From Bartonella sp. TP (GTDB lineage Bacteria > Pseudomonadota > Alphaproteobacteria > Rhizobiales > Rhizobiaceae), in contig NZ_CP129002.1 of NCBI RefSeq assembly GCF_030406085.1, forward strand, positions 598,259-662,258: a DNA stretch of 64,000 nucleotides, read 5' to 3'. The notes under the pieces were generated by a model. The model worked only from the letters and a program-made list of their open reading frames with translations, did no database searches and was not told the origin of the DNA. The first letter of the stretch is position 1, and every line of letters begins with the position of its first letter. This document shows, piece by piece, positions 27,070 to 36,447 of this stretch. Made by a program: the position numbers and the translations under genes.

Positions 27070-27777
27070 GTGCATATATTTTTTACGTATATAGTTCCGT
27101 CTCTGGGGTTACTTATTTCAGTCGTTAATCTTTTTTTGCCTCCAGCTGTTCTTCAAAATATGAAAGATTCATTTTGGCGTTCTGTACGTAAACGTACTCT
27201 TTTTCCTTCAAAAGAGGAAAGGCGCGCGCAGGCTATTTTAAATAAATATACTAAAACGCGTACTGAAGAATCTAAGTTTGTGCTGCGATGTTTAGATGAC
27301 GTTAATAGGGATCACTATTACGGTAATGTTTTTGACCGGTCATCTTCTAGTAGGATTTATATACAGCGGCCAGATCACGCACAATTTTATGATTATAGTG
27401 CTTGTTTAAATATTCTTTCAAATGGCCATACCATAGTGGGTATTAATGATGCCTCTAATCGCAGCCAAAAGCTTTTGGAGTTTAAGTATTCCCCATTGCA
27501 TTTTTTCTGTCGTGACAATATAGATGTGGTAGATTATTCGGATGTGTCCCTTGAGGAGGATGTTGATGGTATTATTACTATATATTTAACAGACAAAGAT
27601 GGTGCTCAATTGACACTTACTTTTAATAAAGACTATGTTTTGAAGAGATTTGCGATAGTACATATCGATAAGGATGAAGCCATAGCGTATGAATTTTTAA
27701 CCACGAAGAAAAATGTAAAATTTGAAAAAGATTTTTTCAGAAGGCCTGAACCCTATGTCACTCAAGGGCCTTTATGA
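27070..27777 (+). CDS. LolA-like paralogue 2 with N-terminal membrane anchor
   Basis: This 235-aa protein starts at GTG 27070; the ATG at 27056 is out of frame. A hydrophobic segment (about 3-24) has no positive residue before it and many after it (MKDSFWRSVRKRTLF), again predicting a cytoplasmic C-terminal part. It shares with paralogue 1 NKYTKTRTEES, IYIQRP, PLHFFCRDNIDVVDYS and TTKKNV, but lacks the LolA-identical tail and ends KDFFRRPEPYVTQGPL. It has three cysteines. Its stop overlaps the xth start (ATGA). The LolA relationship comes mainly through paralogue 1. Function is unknown. Confidence 0.65.
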   Translation: MHIFFTYIVPSLGLLISVVNLFLPPAVLQNMKDSFWRSVRKRTLFPSKEERRAQAILNKYTKTRTEESKFVLRCLDDVNRDHYYGNVFDRSSSSRIYIQRPDHAQFYDYSACLNILSNGHTIVGINDASNRSQKLLEFKYSPLHFFCRDNIDVVDYSDVSLEEDVDGIITIYLTDKDGAQLTLTFNKDYVLKRFAIVHIDKDEAIAYEFLTTKKNVKFEKDFFRRPEPYVTQGPL

Positions 27778-28580
27778 AATTTTCTCTTGCGAGTTGGAAT
27801 ATAAATTCGGTGAGGCTGCGCATAGAGGCAGTGCTAGCTTTTCTACAAAAATGCGATATAGACACGCTTTGCTTGCAAGAAACTAAATGTGACGATAGCT
27901 GTTTTCCCTTAGCGGCCTTCCAGAATATCGGTTACCAGCATATTGCTATAAATGGGCAAAAATCTTACAATGGCGTGGCGATAATATCGCGCTTGCCTTT
28001 TTTGCGCAGTTCAAAGCAGCTTTTTTGCGGACTTAATGATTGTCGCCATATCAGTGTAGAAATGAATATCAGCGGCAAAGATATTTTATTGCATAATATT
28101 TACGTGCCAGCAGGTGGGGACGAGCCTGACCCGGAATTGAATCCTAAATTTAAGCATAAATTAGATTTTTTAACAGAGATGTGTGGCTTAAATAGTATTT
28201 CTCCCAACAATATCAGTTCTATTTTAGTTGGTGATTTAAATGTTGCGCCGTTAGAATGCGATGTTTGGAGTCATAAGCAATTATTGAATGTGGTTTCCCA
28301 TACTCCGCAAGAAACACAGCTGTTGAATCAAATAATGCAGGCTGGAGCTTGGCGCGATGTGGTGCGTGAAGCGATACCAGCGCCTGAGAAATTATATAGC
28401 TGGTGGAGCTACAGAGCTCGCGACTGGCAGGTGAGCGACCGCGGGAGAAGGTTAGACCATATTTGGGCGGCAGAAGATTTGCTTAAATATTTAACCGCTA
28501 TAGACATAGCAAAAGAATTACGTGGTATAGAAAAACCTTCGGATCACGTACCAGTTATAGCAAGATTTGAACTAAATTAA
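27774..28580 (+). CDS. xth: Exodeoxyribonuclease III
   Basis: This AP endonuclease/3'-5' exonuclease of the exonuclease III family acts in base excision repair. It has the endonuclease/phosphatase fold: SWNINSVRLR at the N-terminus, the metal-binding glutamate in LQETKC, VGDLNVAP, and the C-terminal catalytic SDHVPV. The length of 268 aa is standard. It overlaps the preceding LolA-like gene by 4 bp and is probably translationally coupled to it. In relatives xth directly follows lolA. Confidence 0.95.
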   Translation: MKFSLASWNINSVRLRIEAVLAFLQKCDIDTLCLQETKCDDSCFPLAAFQNIGYQHIAINGQKSYNGVAIISRLPFLRSSKQLFCGLNDCRHISVEMNISGKDILLHNIYVPAGGDEPDPELNPKFKHKLDFLTEMCGLNSISPNNISSILVGDLNVAPLECDVWSHKQLLNVVSHTPQETQLLNQIMQAGAWRDVVREAIPAPEKLYSWWSYRARDWQVSDRGRRLDHIWAAEDLLKYLTAIDIAKELRGIEKPSDHVPVIARFELN

Positions 28581-28620
28581 CTTAAATTCATTTTGTTTTT
28601 ATGGTGTAAATGTTATATTT

Positions 28621-29838
28621 ATGCCTATGACTTATTTGAAAACTATATTTATGCTTGATTTATTCAAAAATAAAAAATTATTATTGTTATTAGGGCTGTT
28701 GATATTATGTTGGCTTGTAGCAAAAATGTTTTTTGCCCAACCCGAGCCAAAATATATTACGGCCTTGGCACAGCGCGGTAATATTGAGCGCAGCGTTTTG
28801 GCTAGTGGTATTGTAAAGCCGCAGCGGTTAGTGGCAGTTGGCGCGCGCGCTACGGGCCGTATTTTAACGCTGCATGCGGTGCCTGGCAAAATGGTTCAAC
28901 AGGGGCAATTATTGGCGCAGATTGACCCGACAACGCAAGAAAATGAACTAAAAAACGCTCAAGCTATTTTAAACAATTATCAAGCAAAATTAGCCCAGCA
29001 AGAAGTTCAGCTAAAGTTTAATCAAGAAAAACTAGATCGCGCCAAAACTTTATTAAAATCAAATGCCATAATGGTAAGTAGCTATAGTGAAGCCAAGGCC
29101 CAGATGCAAATGAGCCAAGCAGAAATCCGAGGGCTAAAGGCGCAGATTACGCAAGCAGAAATAGGCGTGCAGACAGCCAAGGTAGATTTAGATTATACTA
29201 AAATCAAAGCGCCAATTAGCGGTACTGTACTGGCGGCCTTGGTACAAGAGGGGCAGAATATTAATTCTGTACAATCGGTACCTACTATAGTCATTTTGGG
29301 CGATGTAAGCCGCATGCGTATTTATGCGCAGATATCTGAAGCCGATATTACCAGGGTTAAAGTTGGGCAGCCAGTTTATTTTACCGTGGTAGGCAATCCA
29401 AATAAAATTTATCAAGCCAAGTTAGAAATGTTAGAGCCGGCTCCAGAATCTATACGCGGTGATATTAGCTTTAGTCCTTCTAGCTCTGGCACTAGTTCCG
29501 GTTCGGCAATTTATTATAATGGTATTTTTACTGTTGATAATAGCGCGCAGGATTTATTAACCTATATGAGCTGTGAAGTGCATATATTGCTTGGCAGTGC
29601 GCATAATGTTGTGCTTATACCGGCCAATGCTTTGCAGAATTTACAGGGTGATAAAGCGCAAATATTAGTAAAATCTGGCCGCACTATAACCAAGCGCGAC
29701 ATTACCATTGGGCTTAATAATAAAGTAATGGTAGAAGTAAAATCTGGCCTGAAGGCAGGAGAAGAAATTGTTACCGGTTCTAATGATGGTAGCGCTATAG
29801 ATGTAGAAAAATATCGCCATGTTAGATCTATGTGGTAA
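28621..29838 (+). CDS. macA: MacA-like periplasmic adaptor (HlyD family)
   Basis: The membrane-fusion protein of a tripartite MacAB-type exporter. An N-terminal signal anchor (about 18-39, KKLLLLLGLLILCW) precedes the lipoyl-like halves (ATGRILTLHAVPGKMVQQGQ and KIKAPISGTVLAALVQEG) separated by an alpha-helical hairpin of about 100 residues rich in Gln and Ala. Beta-barrel and C-terminal domains follow. Starts at 28621, 28627 and 28651 are all possible; none has a good ribosome site, and the last gives a conventional N-terminus. macB follows after 6 bp. The substrate (macrolide, peptide or siderophore) is unknown. Confidence 0.82.
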   Translation: MPMTYLKTIFMLDLFKNKKLLLLLGLLILCWLVAKMFFAQPEPKYITALAQRGNIERSVLASGIVKPQRLVAVGARATGRILTLHAVPGKMVQQGQLLAQIDPTTQENELKNAQAILNNYQAKLAQQEVQLKFNQEKLDRAKTLLKSNAIMVSSYSEAKAQMQMSQAEIRGLKAQITQAEIGVQTAKVDLDYTKIKAPISGTVLAALVQEGQNINSVQSVPTIVILGDVSRMRIYAQISEADITRVKVGQPVYFTVVGNPNKIYQAKLEMLEPAPESIRGDISFSPSSSGTSSGSAIYYNGIFTVDNSAQDLLTYMSCEVHILLGSAHNVVLIPANALQNLQGDKAQILVKSGRTITKRDITIGLNNKVMVEVKSGLKAGEEIVTGSNDGSAIDVEKYRHVRSMW

Positions 29839-29844
29839 TAAACT

Positions 29845-31809
29845 ATGCAGCCTTTAGTCGTATTAAAAAACATAAAGCGGGTATTTCGCTCCGGTGAAGC
29901 TGATGTTTATGTGCTAAAAGATATCAATTTAACAATAAATAAAGGCGAAATGGTAGCTATTATCGGCTCCTCTGGTTCTGGTAAATCTACTTTGATGAAT
30001 ATTTTGGGCTGTTTAGATAAGCCTAGTGGCGGCGCTTATGAAATTGCTGGCCAAAATATTGCAGATTTAGATTCCGATCAATTATCCCAATTGCGGCGCA
30101 ATTATTTCGGGTTTATTTTTCAACGTTACCATCTTTTACCAGCGCTTAGTGCGTTGGGAAATGTTGAGATTCCTGCTATATATTCTGGCATGGCTAAAGC
30201 TGAGCGTTTTAAACATGCTGCTGCTTTATTACAGCGCCTGGGATTGGGGGAGCGTTTATATCACAAGCCAAATCAGCTGTCTGGTGGGCAACAACAGCGT
30301 GTGTCCATAGCTAGGGCTCTTATTAATAATGCCGAGATAATTTTGGCTGATGAGCCAACAGGTGCTTTAGATAAGCATAGTGGCGAAGAAGTTTTAAAAA
30401 TATTAGATGAATTACATCAAGGCGGGCGAACTATAATTATAGTAACCCATGATACAAATGTTGCCCAAAAAGCGCAGCGTATTATCGAAATAAGCGACGG
30501 TAATATAATTGCAGATTATTTAAATGAGCATTATAAGACTGCGCCTTTTGATAAAAATCTAGTGCAAGAAGCAGCGCAGCAAAGTCATAGCCAAGGACGC
30601 AACGCTGTTTTTGACAGGCTACGTGAGTCTTTTGCAATGTCGATGTTGTCCTTGCTGGCAAATCCTATGCGTAGTTTTTTAACAATGCTAGGTATTATAA
30701 TAGGTATTGCGGCAGTGATCTCTATGGTTGCGCTGGGTAATGGTACGCAGGCGCAAATAATGGCTAATATTAATAGTTTGGGGTCTAATACTCTTACTAT
30801 TTATCCTGGTAAATCTATGTCGGATGCACGAGCCGGATTAATAACCACTCTTACCGATAGTGACGCAAAAGCCTTAGAGCAGCAGCCATATGTAGCTGGA
30901 GTAACGCCAGAGGTATCTGGTAATGCGCAAGTTAGCTATGGCGATATTTCGGCTCATGCCAATGTTACAGGGGCAAGCGAGCAGTTGTTTGTAACAAAAA
31001 AATTAGAATTAGCACAGGGTAATTTTTTTACCAAGGAAGATGTTCTTAACCGTAATTTAGATATGGTGATAGATCAGCAAACGGCAGATACTGTTTTTGG
31101 TAAAAACGCCTCTAATATATTAGGCAAAACTTTATTTATTGGCTCAGCCGTAGGGCGAGTTATTGGGATAGTAAAAAATTATACTACTGGTCCTGCTTCA
31201 AAAAATTTACAAATATATCTGCCCTATAGCTCTGTACAAACGCGCTTTTTAGGAAATGATCATAGTGTACAATCGATAATATTGCGCGTAGCGGATAATA
31301 TTGATTCTAACTCGGCAGAGCAAGCGGTAACAAAATTTTTAACTATGCGCCATGGCGGGCAAGATTTTTTTATTAGAAATAGTGAAGAATTTCGCAAAAA
31401 AGTCAATCAAAGCGTTGGAGTATTAACATTGCTGGTGTCGTCCATTGCTTTAATATCGTTAATTGTAGGCGGTATAGGGGTTATGAATATTATGCTGGTA
31501 ACAGTCTCAGAGCGTATAAATGAGATTGGGGTAAGAATGGCGGTTGGCGCTAGGCAAAGTGATATTTTGCAGCAATTTCTTATAGAGGCAGTGTTGGTTT
31601 GCATGCTGGGCGGGATTATTGGGATTTTGCTAGGGCTCTCGCTTAGCTTGGTTTTTGAGTTGGTGCATGCACCATTTAAATTATTATATTCTACCAGTTC
31701 TATTATCGTGGCTTTTGTATTTTCTAGCCTTATTGGTGTGGGCTTTGGTTTTATGCCAGCGCGCAATGCTTCGAAATTAGACCCGGTTAGCGCCCTTAGC
31801 CGTGATTAA
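29845..31809 (+). CDS. macB: MacB-like ABC transporter (ATPase-permease fusion)
   Basis: The 654-aa fused ABC transporter has an N-terminal ATPase with Walker [10 protein letters not shown] at 41-49, signature LSGGQQQR near 146 and Walker [13 protein letters not shown]. Four membrane spans follow, one at about 275-295 and three at the C-terminus, flanking a large periplasmic MacB core domain. This is the type VII/mechanotransmission ABC topology, shared in part with LolCDE and FtsEX. It forms an operon with the MacA-like adaptor; no TolC gene is nearby. The last 14 bp overlap the convergent DUF218 gene. Confidence 0.87.
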   Translation: MQPLVVLKNIKRVFRSGEADVYVLKDINLTINKGEMVAIIGSSGSGKSTLMNILGCLDKPSGGAYEIAGQNIADLDSDQLSQLRRNYFGFIFQRYHLLPALSALGNVEIPAIYSGMAKAERFKHAAALLQRLGLGERLYHKPNQLSGGQQQRVSIARALINNAEIILADEPTGALDKHSGEEVLKILDELHQGGRTIIIVTHDTNVAQKAQRIIEISDGNIIADYLNEHYKTAPFDKNLVQEAAQQSHSQGRNAVFDRLRESFAMSMLSLLANPMRSFLTMLGIIIGIAAVISMVALGNGTQAQIMANINSLGSNTLTIYPGKSMSDARAGLITTLTDSDAKALEQQPYVAGVTPEVSGNAQVSYGDISAHANVTGASEQLFVTKKLELAQGNFFTKEDVLNRNLDMVIDQQTADTVFGKNASNILGKTLFIGSAVGRVIGIVKNYTTGPASKNLQIYLPYSSVQTRFLGNDHSVQSIILRVADNIDSNSAEQAVTKFLTMRHGGQDFFIRNSEEFRKKVNQSVGVLTLLVSSIALISLIVGGIGVMNIMLVTVSERINEIGVRMAVGARQSDILQQFLIEAVLVCMLGGIIGILLGLSLSLVFELVHAPFKLLYSTSSIIVAFVFSSLIGVGFGFMPARNASKLDPVSALSRD

Positions 31810-32383
31810 TAGCGTTAATAATAGCTTTGCCGCTGGTTTTTAAATATTTAACATATTCGCAATTTAATAAGAAAAATCTAGCGAAATTTAAATGTCTTAA
31901 GCGCTGGGTTATACTGTTATAGTCCTTTACCGGATAGGCTATAAGTTGTGTATTGGGCAAGGTTAGCTTTAGCTCTAGCATACTTCTGGGCATGTGGTAA
32001 TCATTGGTGACTATATAGACGCTATTATAATTATTTTTCTTTACCCATTCTGCGGCTTCGGTAGCGTTTTCTGCTGTATTGGAAGCTTGGCGGCCGATAT
32101 CTATTTTTTGCGCTAGTTCCTTGTTATTTATACCAAGCGCGTGGATAACAGCGGCATCGTCTAAATTTTTATTAGCTCCGCTGATTAGTAAACGCGCACC
32201 TTTTTGCTGCTTTAACAATTGCAATGCTGTTTTTAAGCGCGCGTGACCACCGGTTAGTACAATTATTGCGTCTGCTTTGCGAATATTACGTTGCTCGCGG
32301 TTTGTTTCTACCAAAATGGCAAAAGCTATAAAGCCTACCAATAAGATAAGGCATAAGCTGTATAAATGGTAGCGTAGCTTCAT
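31796..32383 (-). CDS. YdcF/SanA-like DUF218 membrane protein
   Basis: This 195-aa protein has one N-terminal membrane span (about 6-26) and a DUF218 domain: AIIVLTGGHARL, then SNTAENATEAAEW and IVTNDYHMPRSMLEL. Family members (SanA, ElyC, YdcF) affect envelope permeability, but their biochemical activity is not well defined. It lies 5 bp after ftsX on the same strand, the normal position in Hyphomicrobiales, which supports a link with envelope or division functions. Confidence 0.85.
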   Translation of the reverse strand: MKLRYHLYSLCLILLVGFIAFAILVETNREQRNIRKADAIIVLTGGHARLKTALQLLKQQKGARLLISGANKNLDDAAVIHALGINNKELAQKIDIGRQASNTAENATEAAEWVKKNNYNSVYIVTNDYHMPRSMLELKLTLPNTQLIAYPVKDYNSITQRLRHLNFARFFLLNCEYVKYLKTSGKAIINAINHG

Positions 32384-32388
32384 AATCT

Positions 32389-33345
32389 TTAGCCTACCAT
32401 GTCTAACAGTTTTAGCTTATGCTTTATAGTAAAGCGGCTTGTAATTATTGTTAAGCTAGAAACGGTAATAATTAGCATTATAATCTGTAAATAACAAAAA
32501 GCATTTAATCGAAAATTATTAAAAAACGCTGACAAGGCTATGTTACTGCCACTTGTAGTATAATATGGTGCAGCAATAAAAAATATAAAGAATAATATTA
32601 TAGTAGCGCTACTTCCTAAGGCCGCGCCCTTAACAGCCTTTTGTAAAAAGTCTAATTCAAATTGTCTGATAATATAACCGCTTTCTGCTCCCATAAAATG
32701 TAAAATATTTATTATGTCCTGGTTTGCCGAAATTGCGCTATTTGTCGCAAAAATTATAGTAATAATTAGGGAAATAACCAATAAACACACGATAAAAGCA
32801 GTTACAATAATATTGCTATTGGCCAAAATAGTGAGTTCTTTTATCCATTTGCGATGGCTGTTAAAACGGCTGTTTGGTATGTATTTACGCAGGGTAGCGC
32901 TAAATTTTTCGCTATTAAATTTACTGTTGTCAGTAAAATGTATAATTATAAGCCTGGGTAGTGGTAGTGCATTCATATTAAAATCTTTGCCTAACCATGG
33001 CTCTAGCAAAGCTCGTGTAGCGCCATCGCTTAAGATCTGTGCGTCATATACACCATCAAAGCCCATAGCTAAATTGCTAGCTAAATTTAAATCATTTGCC
33101 ATATCTCGGGTTGGGTCTGGTATTATTTCTATAGTAGATTCGCTTGCAATTTGCTGATTCCAGCGCACGGCAGTTTGGTGTAGTAGATTAGCGCTGCAAA
33201 GGGCTAAGCTGCATAAAAAACTCATGATGATTATGCCTATTATTAGAGAGTTTTTTGCCTCATTTTGGTTGCGTATTATATTGTCGCTGGGTGCAAACAA
33301 AAACTGTTGCATGCTATTTGGTAGCATATGTTTTAAATTATTCAT
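32389..33345 (-). CDS. ftsX: Cell division protein FtsX
   Basis: The permease-like partner of FtsE is thought to control periplasmic peptidoglycan hydrolases at the septum. The 318-aa protein has a first membrane span at about 32-52, an extracytoplasmic loop of roughly 120 residues, and three C-terminal spans, the FtsX topology. FtsX diverges quickly in sequence, so the call rests on topology plus the adjacent ftsE, which overlaps it by 8 bp. Confidence 0.9.
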   Translation of the reverse strand: MNNLKHMLPNSMQQFLFAPSDNIIRNQNEAKNSLIIGIIIMSFLCSLALCSANLLHQTAVRWNQQIASESTIEIIPDPTRDMANDLNLASNLAMGFDGVYDAQILSDGATRALLEPWLGKDFNMNALPLPRLIIIHFTDNSKFNSEKFSATLRKYIPNSRFNSHRKWIKELTILANSNIIVTAFIVCLLVISLIITIIFATNSAISANQDIINILHFMGAESGYIIRQFELDFLQKAVKGAALGSSATIILFFIFFIAAPYYTTSGSNIALSAFFNNFRLNAFCYLQIIMLIITVSSLTIITSRFTIKHKLKLLDMVG

Positions 33346-33997
33346 ATGAAACTACCTTTTTATTGTTTATAATTAAACATTTAGTACTTAATTGCTTCAT
33401 TAGACTTAAATCATGCGTTGCTAGCACTACTGCTGTGCCAAATTTATTTAGCTCAACAAATAAATGTAATAATCTCTTGGCTAAGGCGGCGTCAACATTG
33501 CCAGTTGGCTCATCAGCTAATAATACTTTTGGCTTTGTAACAATGGCGCGTGCTATAGCGGCACGCTGTTTTTCTCCGCCAGAAAGTACGCTGGGATAAA
33601 CATGCAAGCGATCTTTTAGGCCAACCCAGCTTAGTAGCTCTACAACCTCGCTGCGATAGCTAGCTTCATCAATACCACGTAATTTAAATGGCATAGCGGC
33701 ATTTTCGTAGGTTGTGAGGTGATCTAATAAGCGAAAATCTTGAAACACCACGCTAATTTCGCGGCGTAGCGCCGGTTTTTGCTCTGCTTTTAAATAGGCT
33801 ATATCATGCCCAAAAATATTAATAAGCCCGCGTGTGGGTCGCAAGCTTAACGACATGAGCTTTAGCAAACTGGTCTTTCCGGCACCAGAAGGACCAGACA
33901 AAAATTGAAAAGATTGGGGCTCTATAGTAAAATTTACATCATGTAAGATTTCTGCATTTAAATCATAGCGCAAACCAACATTTTCAAACTTAATCAC
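33338..33997 (-). CDS. ftsE: Cell division ATP-binding protein FtsE
   Basis: The ABC ATPase of the FtsEX complex. Walker A GPSGAGKT is at 35-42, the signature is LSGGEKQRAAIARA, and Walker B is VLLADEPTGNVD. It is 219 aa. The start is GTG at 33997, preceded by AAAGGGCTGG; no ATG fits better. It is first in ftsE-ftsX-DUF218, which reads away from the rpsP-ffh group. Confidence 0.94.
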   Translation of the reverse strand: MIKFENVGLRYDLNAEILHDVNFTIEPQSFQFLSGPSGAGKTSLLKLMSLSLRPTRGLINIFGHDIAYLKAEQKPALRREISVVFQDFRLLDHLTTYENAAMPFKLRGIDEASYRSEVVELLSWVGLKDRLHVYPSVLSGGEKQRAAIARAIVTKPKVLLADEPTGNVDAALAKRLLHLFVELNKFGTAVVLATHDLSLMKQLSTKCLIINNKKVVSYE

Positions 33998-34073
33998 TCA
34001 CCAGCCCTTTAATTTTGCGTTCTCGTAGTGATTTTAACAAAAATAGTGCCAAATGACAAAAACTATTTTTCAA

Positions 34074-34112
34074 TAAATAAAAGCCATGGAGCTTTATAGG
34101 CGTCCACGGCTC
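34074..34112 (-). terminator. Intrinsic terminator after rpsP
   Basis: On the minus strand AGCCGTGGA pairs with TCCATGGCT (9 bp, one G-T wobble) around a 12-nt loop and is followed by TTTTATTTATTG. It lies about 20 bp after the rpsP stop and closes the ffh-chorismate mutase-rpsP unit. Confidence 0.8.
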
Positions 34113-34131
34113 TTAGGAAATAAGTTTTACT

Positions 34132-34497
34132 TTATTCTGCGTTTGCAGCAGCTGCGGCTGCTTGTTCTGCGGCTGCCTTAGCAGCGGCAAGACGCTCTTG
34201 CGCTTTTTTGCCTGGCAAAGCTTTTGTTGGATTATTGCGTTTTTCGCGCTTTAAGAGATTAGCTTGATCTAAGAAGCGCAAAACCCGGTCTGTAGGTTGC
34301 GCGCCTTGGCTTATCCAATGTTGTATACGCTCTTTTTCTAGCTTAACACGCTCGCCATCTTGTGCTAGCATTGGGTTCCACGAGCCTATTTTTTCTATAA
34401 ACCGTCCATCACGCGGGGCACGCGCATCTGCTACCACTATGTGGTAATAAGGACGTTTCTTAGAGCCTGCTCTAGCTAAACGAATTTTTATTGCCAT
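34132..34497 (-). CDS. rpsP: 30S ribosomal protein S16
   Basis: S16, 121 aa, with [19 protein letters not shown] at the start and the [13 protein letters not shown] motif. The C-terminal tail is long and Ala/Glu-rich, as in many alphaproteobacteria. The ribosome site AGGAG is clear. In most relatives rimM, trmD and rplS follow; here a terminator follows instead and those genes are 26 kb away. Confidence 0.97.
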   Translation of the reverse strand: MAIKIRLARAGSKKRPYYHIVVADARAPRDGRFIEKIGSWNPMLAQDGERVKLEKERIQHWISQGAQPTDRVLRFLDQANLLKREKRNNPTKALPGKKAQERLAAAKAAAEQAAAAAANAE

Positions 34498-34519
34498 AAT
34501 TTTCTCCTGTTAATATAGC

Positions 34520-34798
34520 TTATAATAGTTCTTCTTGTTCTTTTACCGATCTTTTCATAATCAAGCTAAAAAGTTCGTTAATAAAGTCTTTGTCTAATTT
34601 TCTATCGGCTCCTGTTTGCTGCAAGCTCGCTATGTGGGTTTTTTGGCGAGCTTCATCTAATACAGGTCGGCCCTCTTGGCGTTTTAATATTGCAATATCG
34701 CGTATTATGCGAAAACGCTGGGCTAGAATATGTATTAGCGCGGCGTCAAGATCGTTTATAGATTCTCGCAAATCAAGTAATTTATTGTTTTTATCCAT
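34520..34798 (-). CDS. Chorismate mutase (AroQ type)
   Basis: This 92-aa all-helical chorismate mutase converts chorismate to prephenate for Phe/Tyr synthesis. It is recognised by LRESINDLDAALIHILAQRF, the following RIIRDIAILKR, and the C-terminal LFSLIMKRSVKEQ. It lies between ffh and rpsP, exactly as in rhizobia, with gaps of 9 and 22 bp. Confidence 0.9.
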   Translation of the reverse strand: MDKNNKLLDLRESINDLDAALIHILAQRFRIIRDIAILKRQEGRPVLDEARQKTHIASLQQTGADRKLDKDFINELFSLIMKRSVKEQEELL

Positions 34799-34807
34799 TT
34801 TACTTCT

Positions 34808-36277
34808 CTATTTGTCTTTGAAAAACCCTGGCAGTTTTACGCTATTTGCTAGCCCACTTAACCCTTTAGAGGAAAAACTCTTGGCCATTTCTTCCAAATT
34901 CGGTAAATCAGCGCCAGCGCCTAAGCCAGCGGGGCTACCCATGCCACCTAACATTTTTTGTAGCATTCCACCCTTGCCTTTATCGCCCATCATTTTCATC
35001 ATGTCGCCCATTTGGCGTTGCATTTTTATAAGCTTATTGATTTGCGCTGCATCTGTGCCAGAGCCTTTAGCAATACGCTGCTTTCTGCTATGTTTTAATA
35101 AATCTGGGTTAGCTCTTTCTTGCTTAGTCATTGATGAAATTATTGCTAATTGCTTGCGTATGAGCTGGTCATTTATGCCAGCGTTCATAATCTGATTTTT
35201 CATCTTGGCTACGCCAGGCAACATACTCATTATATTACCTAATCCGCCTAGCTTTTGCATTTGCTGCAATTGAGTGGCTAAATCGTTAAAGTCAAACTTA
35301 CCGCTTTGCATCTTTTTTGCTAAAGCGGCTGCTTTTTCTTTATCCAGATTCTCCGCTGCCTTTTCCACCAGGCTTACGATATCTCCCATGCCCAAAATGC
35401 GATCGGCTATACGTTTAGGATAAAAATCTTCTAAATCATCAAGCTTTTCACCCACGCCAACGGCTTTAATGGGCAGGCCAGTTGCTGCTCGCATGCTAAG
35501 CGCGGCCCCGCCGCGTCCATCGCCATCTATTCTAGTTAAAATTATACCAGTTAAAGCCATACGCTCATTAAAAGAAGAAGCTAAATTAACGGCATCTTGC
35601 CCAGTTAAGCTATCTGCTACCAATAAGATCTCATGCGGGTTAGTGGCAACCTTTATTTGCTGCAACTCTTGCATTAAATTTTCATCTATATGGGTACGGC
35701 CAGCGCTATCTAAAATTAATATATCAAAAGACTGAGATTTTGCGGTAGCCAAAGCGCGTTTTGCTATTTCTGTTGGGCCTTGCCCTTGCACAATAGGCAG
35801 GCTTTCTATTTGAATTTGCTCCGCTAACTGCCGTAATTGTTCTTGTGCGGCTGGCCGCTGCGTGTCTAGTGAAGCTAGTAGGACTTTTTTGCCTTTTTGG
35901 GTTTTTAGCCGTTTGGCCAATTTAGCACTTGTAGTGGTTTTTCCTGAGCCTTGTAACCCTACCAATAATAGCACTACAGGGGCTGCGGCATTTAAACTAA
36001 TAGTCGCTTCATCCGTGCCTAGAATCGCAACCAATTCATCATGCACTAGCTTAACTACCATTTGCCCTGGTTTTACAGAGCGTATGATTTGTGCGCCAAC
36101 CGCTTTTTCGCTTACTCGTTTTATAAAGCCGCGAACAATAGGTAAGGAAACATCGGCCTCTATTAAAGCGGCTCTGATCTCGGCTAAGGCTTGTTGGGTA
36201 TCTTTTGGTGAAAGGCTGCCGCGGCCTGTTAAATTGTTAAAAACCTGCCCAAGTCTATCTTGTAAAGATTCAAACAT
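34808..36277 (-). CDS. ffh: Signal recognition particle protein Ffh
   Basis: The SRP GTPase targets nascent membrane proteins. It has an N domain, a G domain with P-loop GLQGSGKT (107-114), DSAGRTHID and TRIDGDGRGGAALS, then a methionine-rich M domain (about 330-489) for signal sequences and 4.5S RNA, with many GM and MM pairs. The length of 489 aa is typical. It heads the ffh-chorismate mutase-rpsP operon. The 170 bp upstream contain a TATAAT-like box near the gene and an unassigned potential stem. Confidence 0.97.
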   Translation of the reverse strand: MFESLQDRLGQVFNNLTGRGSLSPKDTQQALAEIRAALIEADVSLPIVRGFIKRVSEKAVGAQIIRSVKPGQMVVKLVHDELVAILGTDEATISLNAAAPVVLLLVGLQGSGKTTTSAKLAKRLKTQKGKKVLLASLDTQRPAAQEQLRQLAEQIQIESLPIVQGQGPTEIAKRALATAKSQSFDILILDSAGRTHIDENLMQELQQIKVATNPHEILLVADSLTGQDAVNLASSFNERMALTGIILTRIDGDGRGGAALSMRAATGLPIKAVGVGEKLDDLEDFYPKRIADRILGMGDIVSLVEKAAENLDKEKAAALAKKMQSGKFDFNDLATQLQQMQKLGGLGNIMSMLPGVAKMKNQIMNAGINDQLIRKQLAIISSMTKQERANPDLLKHSRKQRIAKGSGTDAAQINKLIKMQRQMGDMMKMMGDKGKGGMLQKMLGGMGSPAGLGAGADLPNLEEMAKSFSSKGLSGLANSVKLPGFFKDK

Positions 36278-36447
36278 AGTTTTGTGCCCCTATATTATAC
36301 AAACAAATAAAGCACCCGAGGACGCTCTGCGCTGTCGGATGTTAGCTAAAGGTCTGTGCAATAATTGCGCCCTAGCTTATATTTATATAATACTTAATGT
36401 TAGATAAGTAATGCAGTTTTGCAGTAAACTATAATTACAGCATAAAG
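36278..36447. other. 170-bp gap between ffh and carbonic anhydrase, unassigned
   Basis: No convincing gene is visible. On the minus strand a TATAAT-like box at about 36293-36298 could serve ffh. A potential hairpin (CCGA ... TCGG enclosing CGC-TCT-GCG) lies at about 36316-36340. The conserved 4.5S RNA tip was looked for and not found. Confidence 0.4.

Noticed and set aside
36278-36447. 4.5S SRP RNA next to ffh
   Set aside because: The conserved GGAAGGAAGCA-type tip is absent on both strands.
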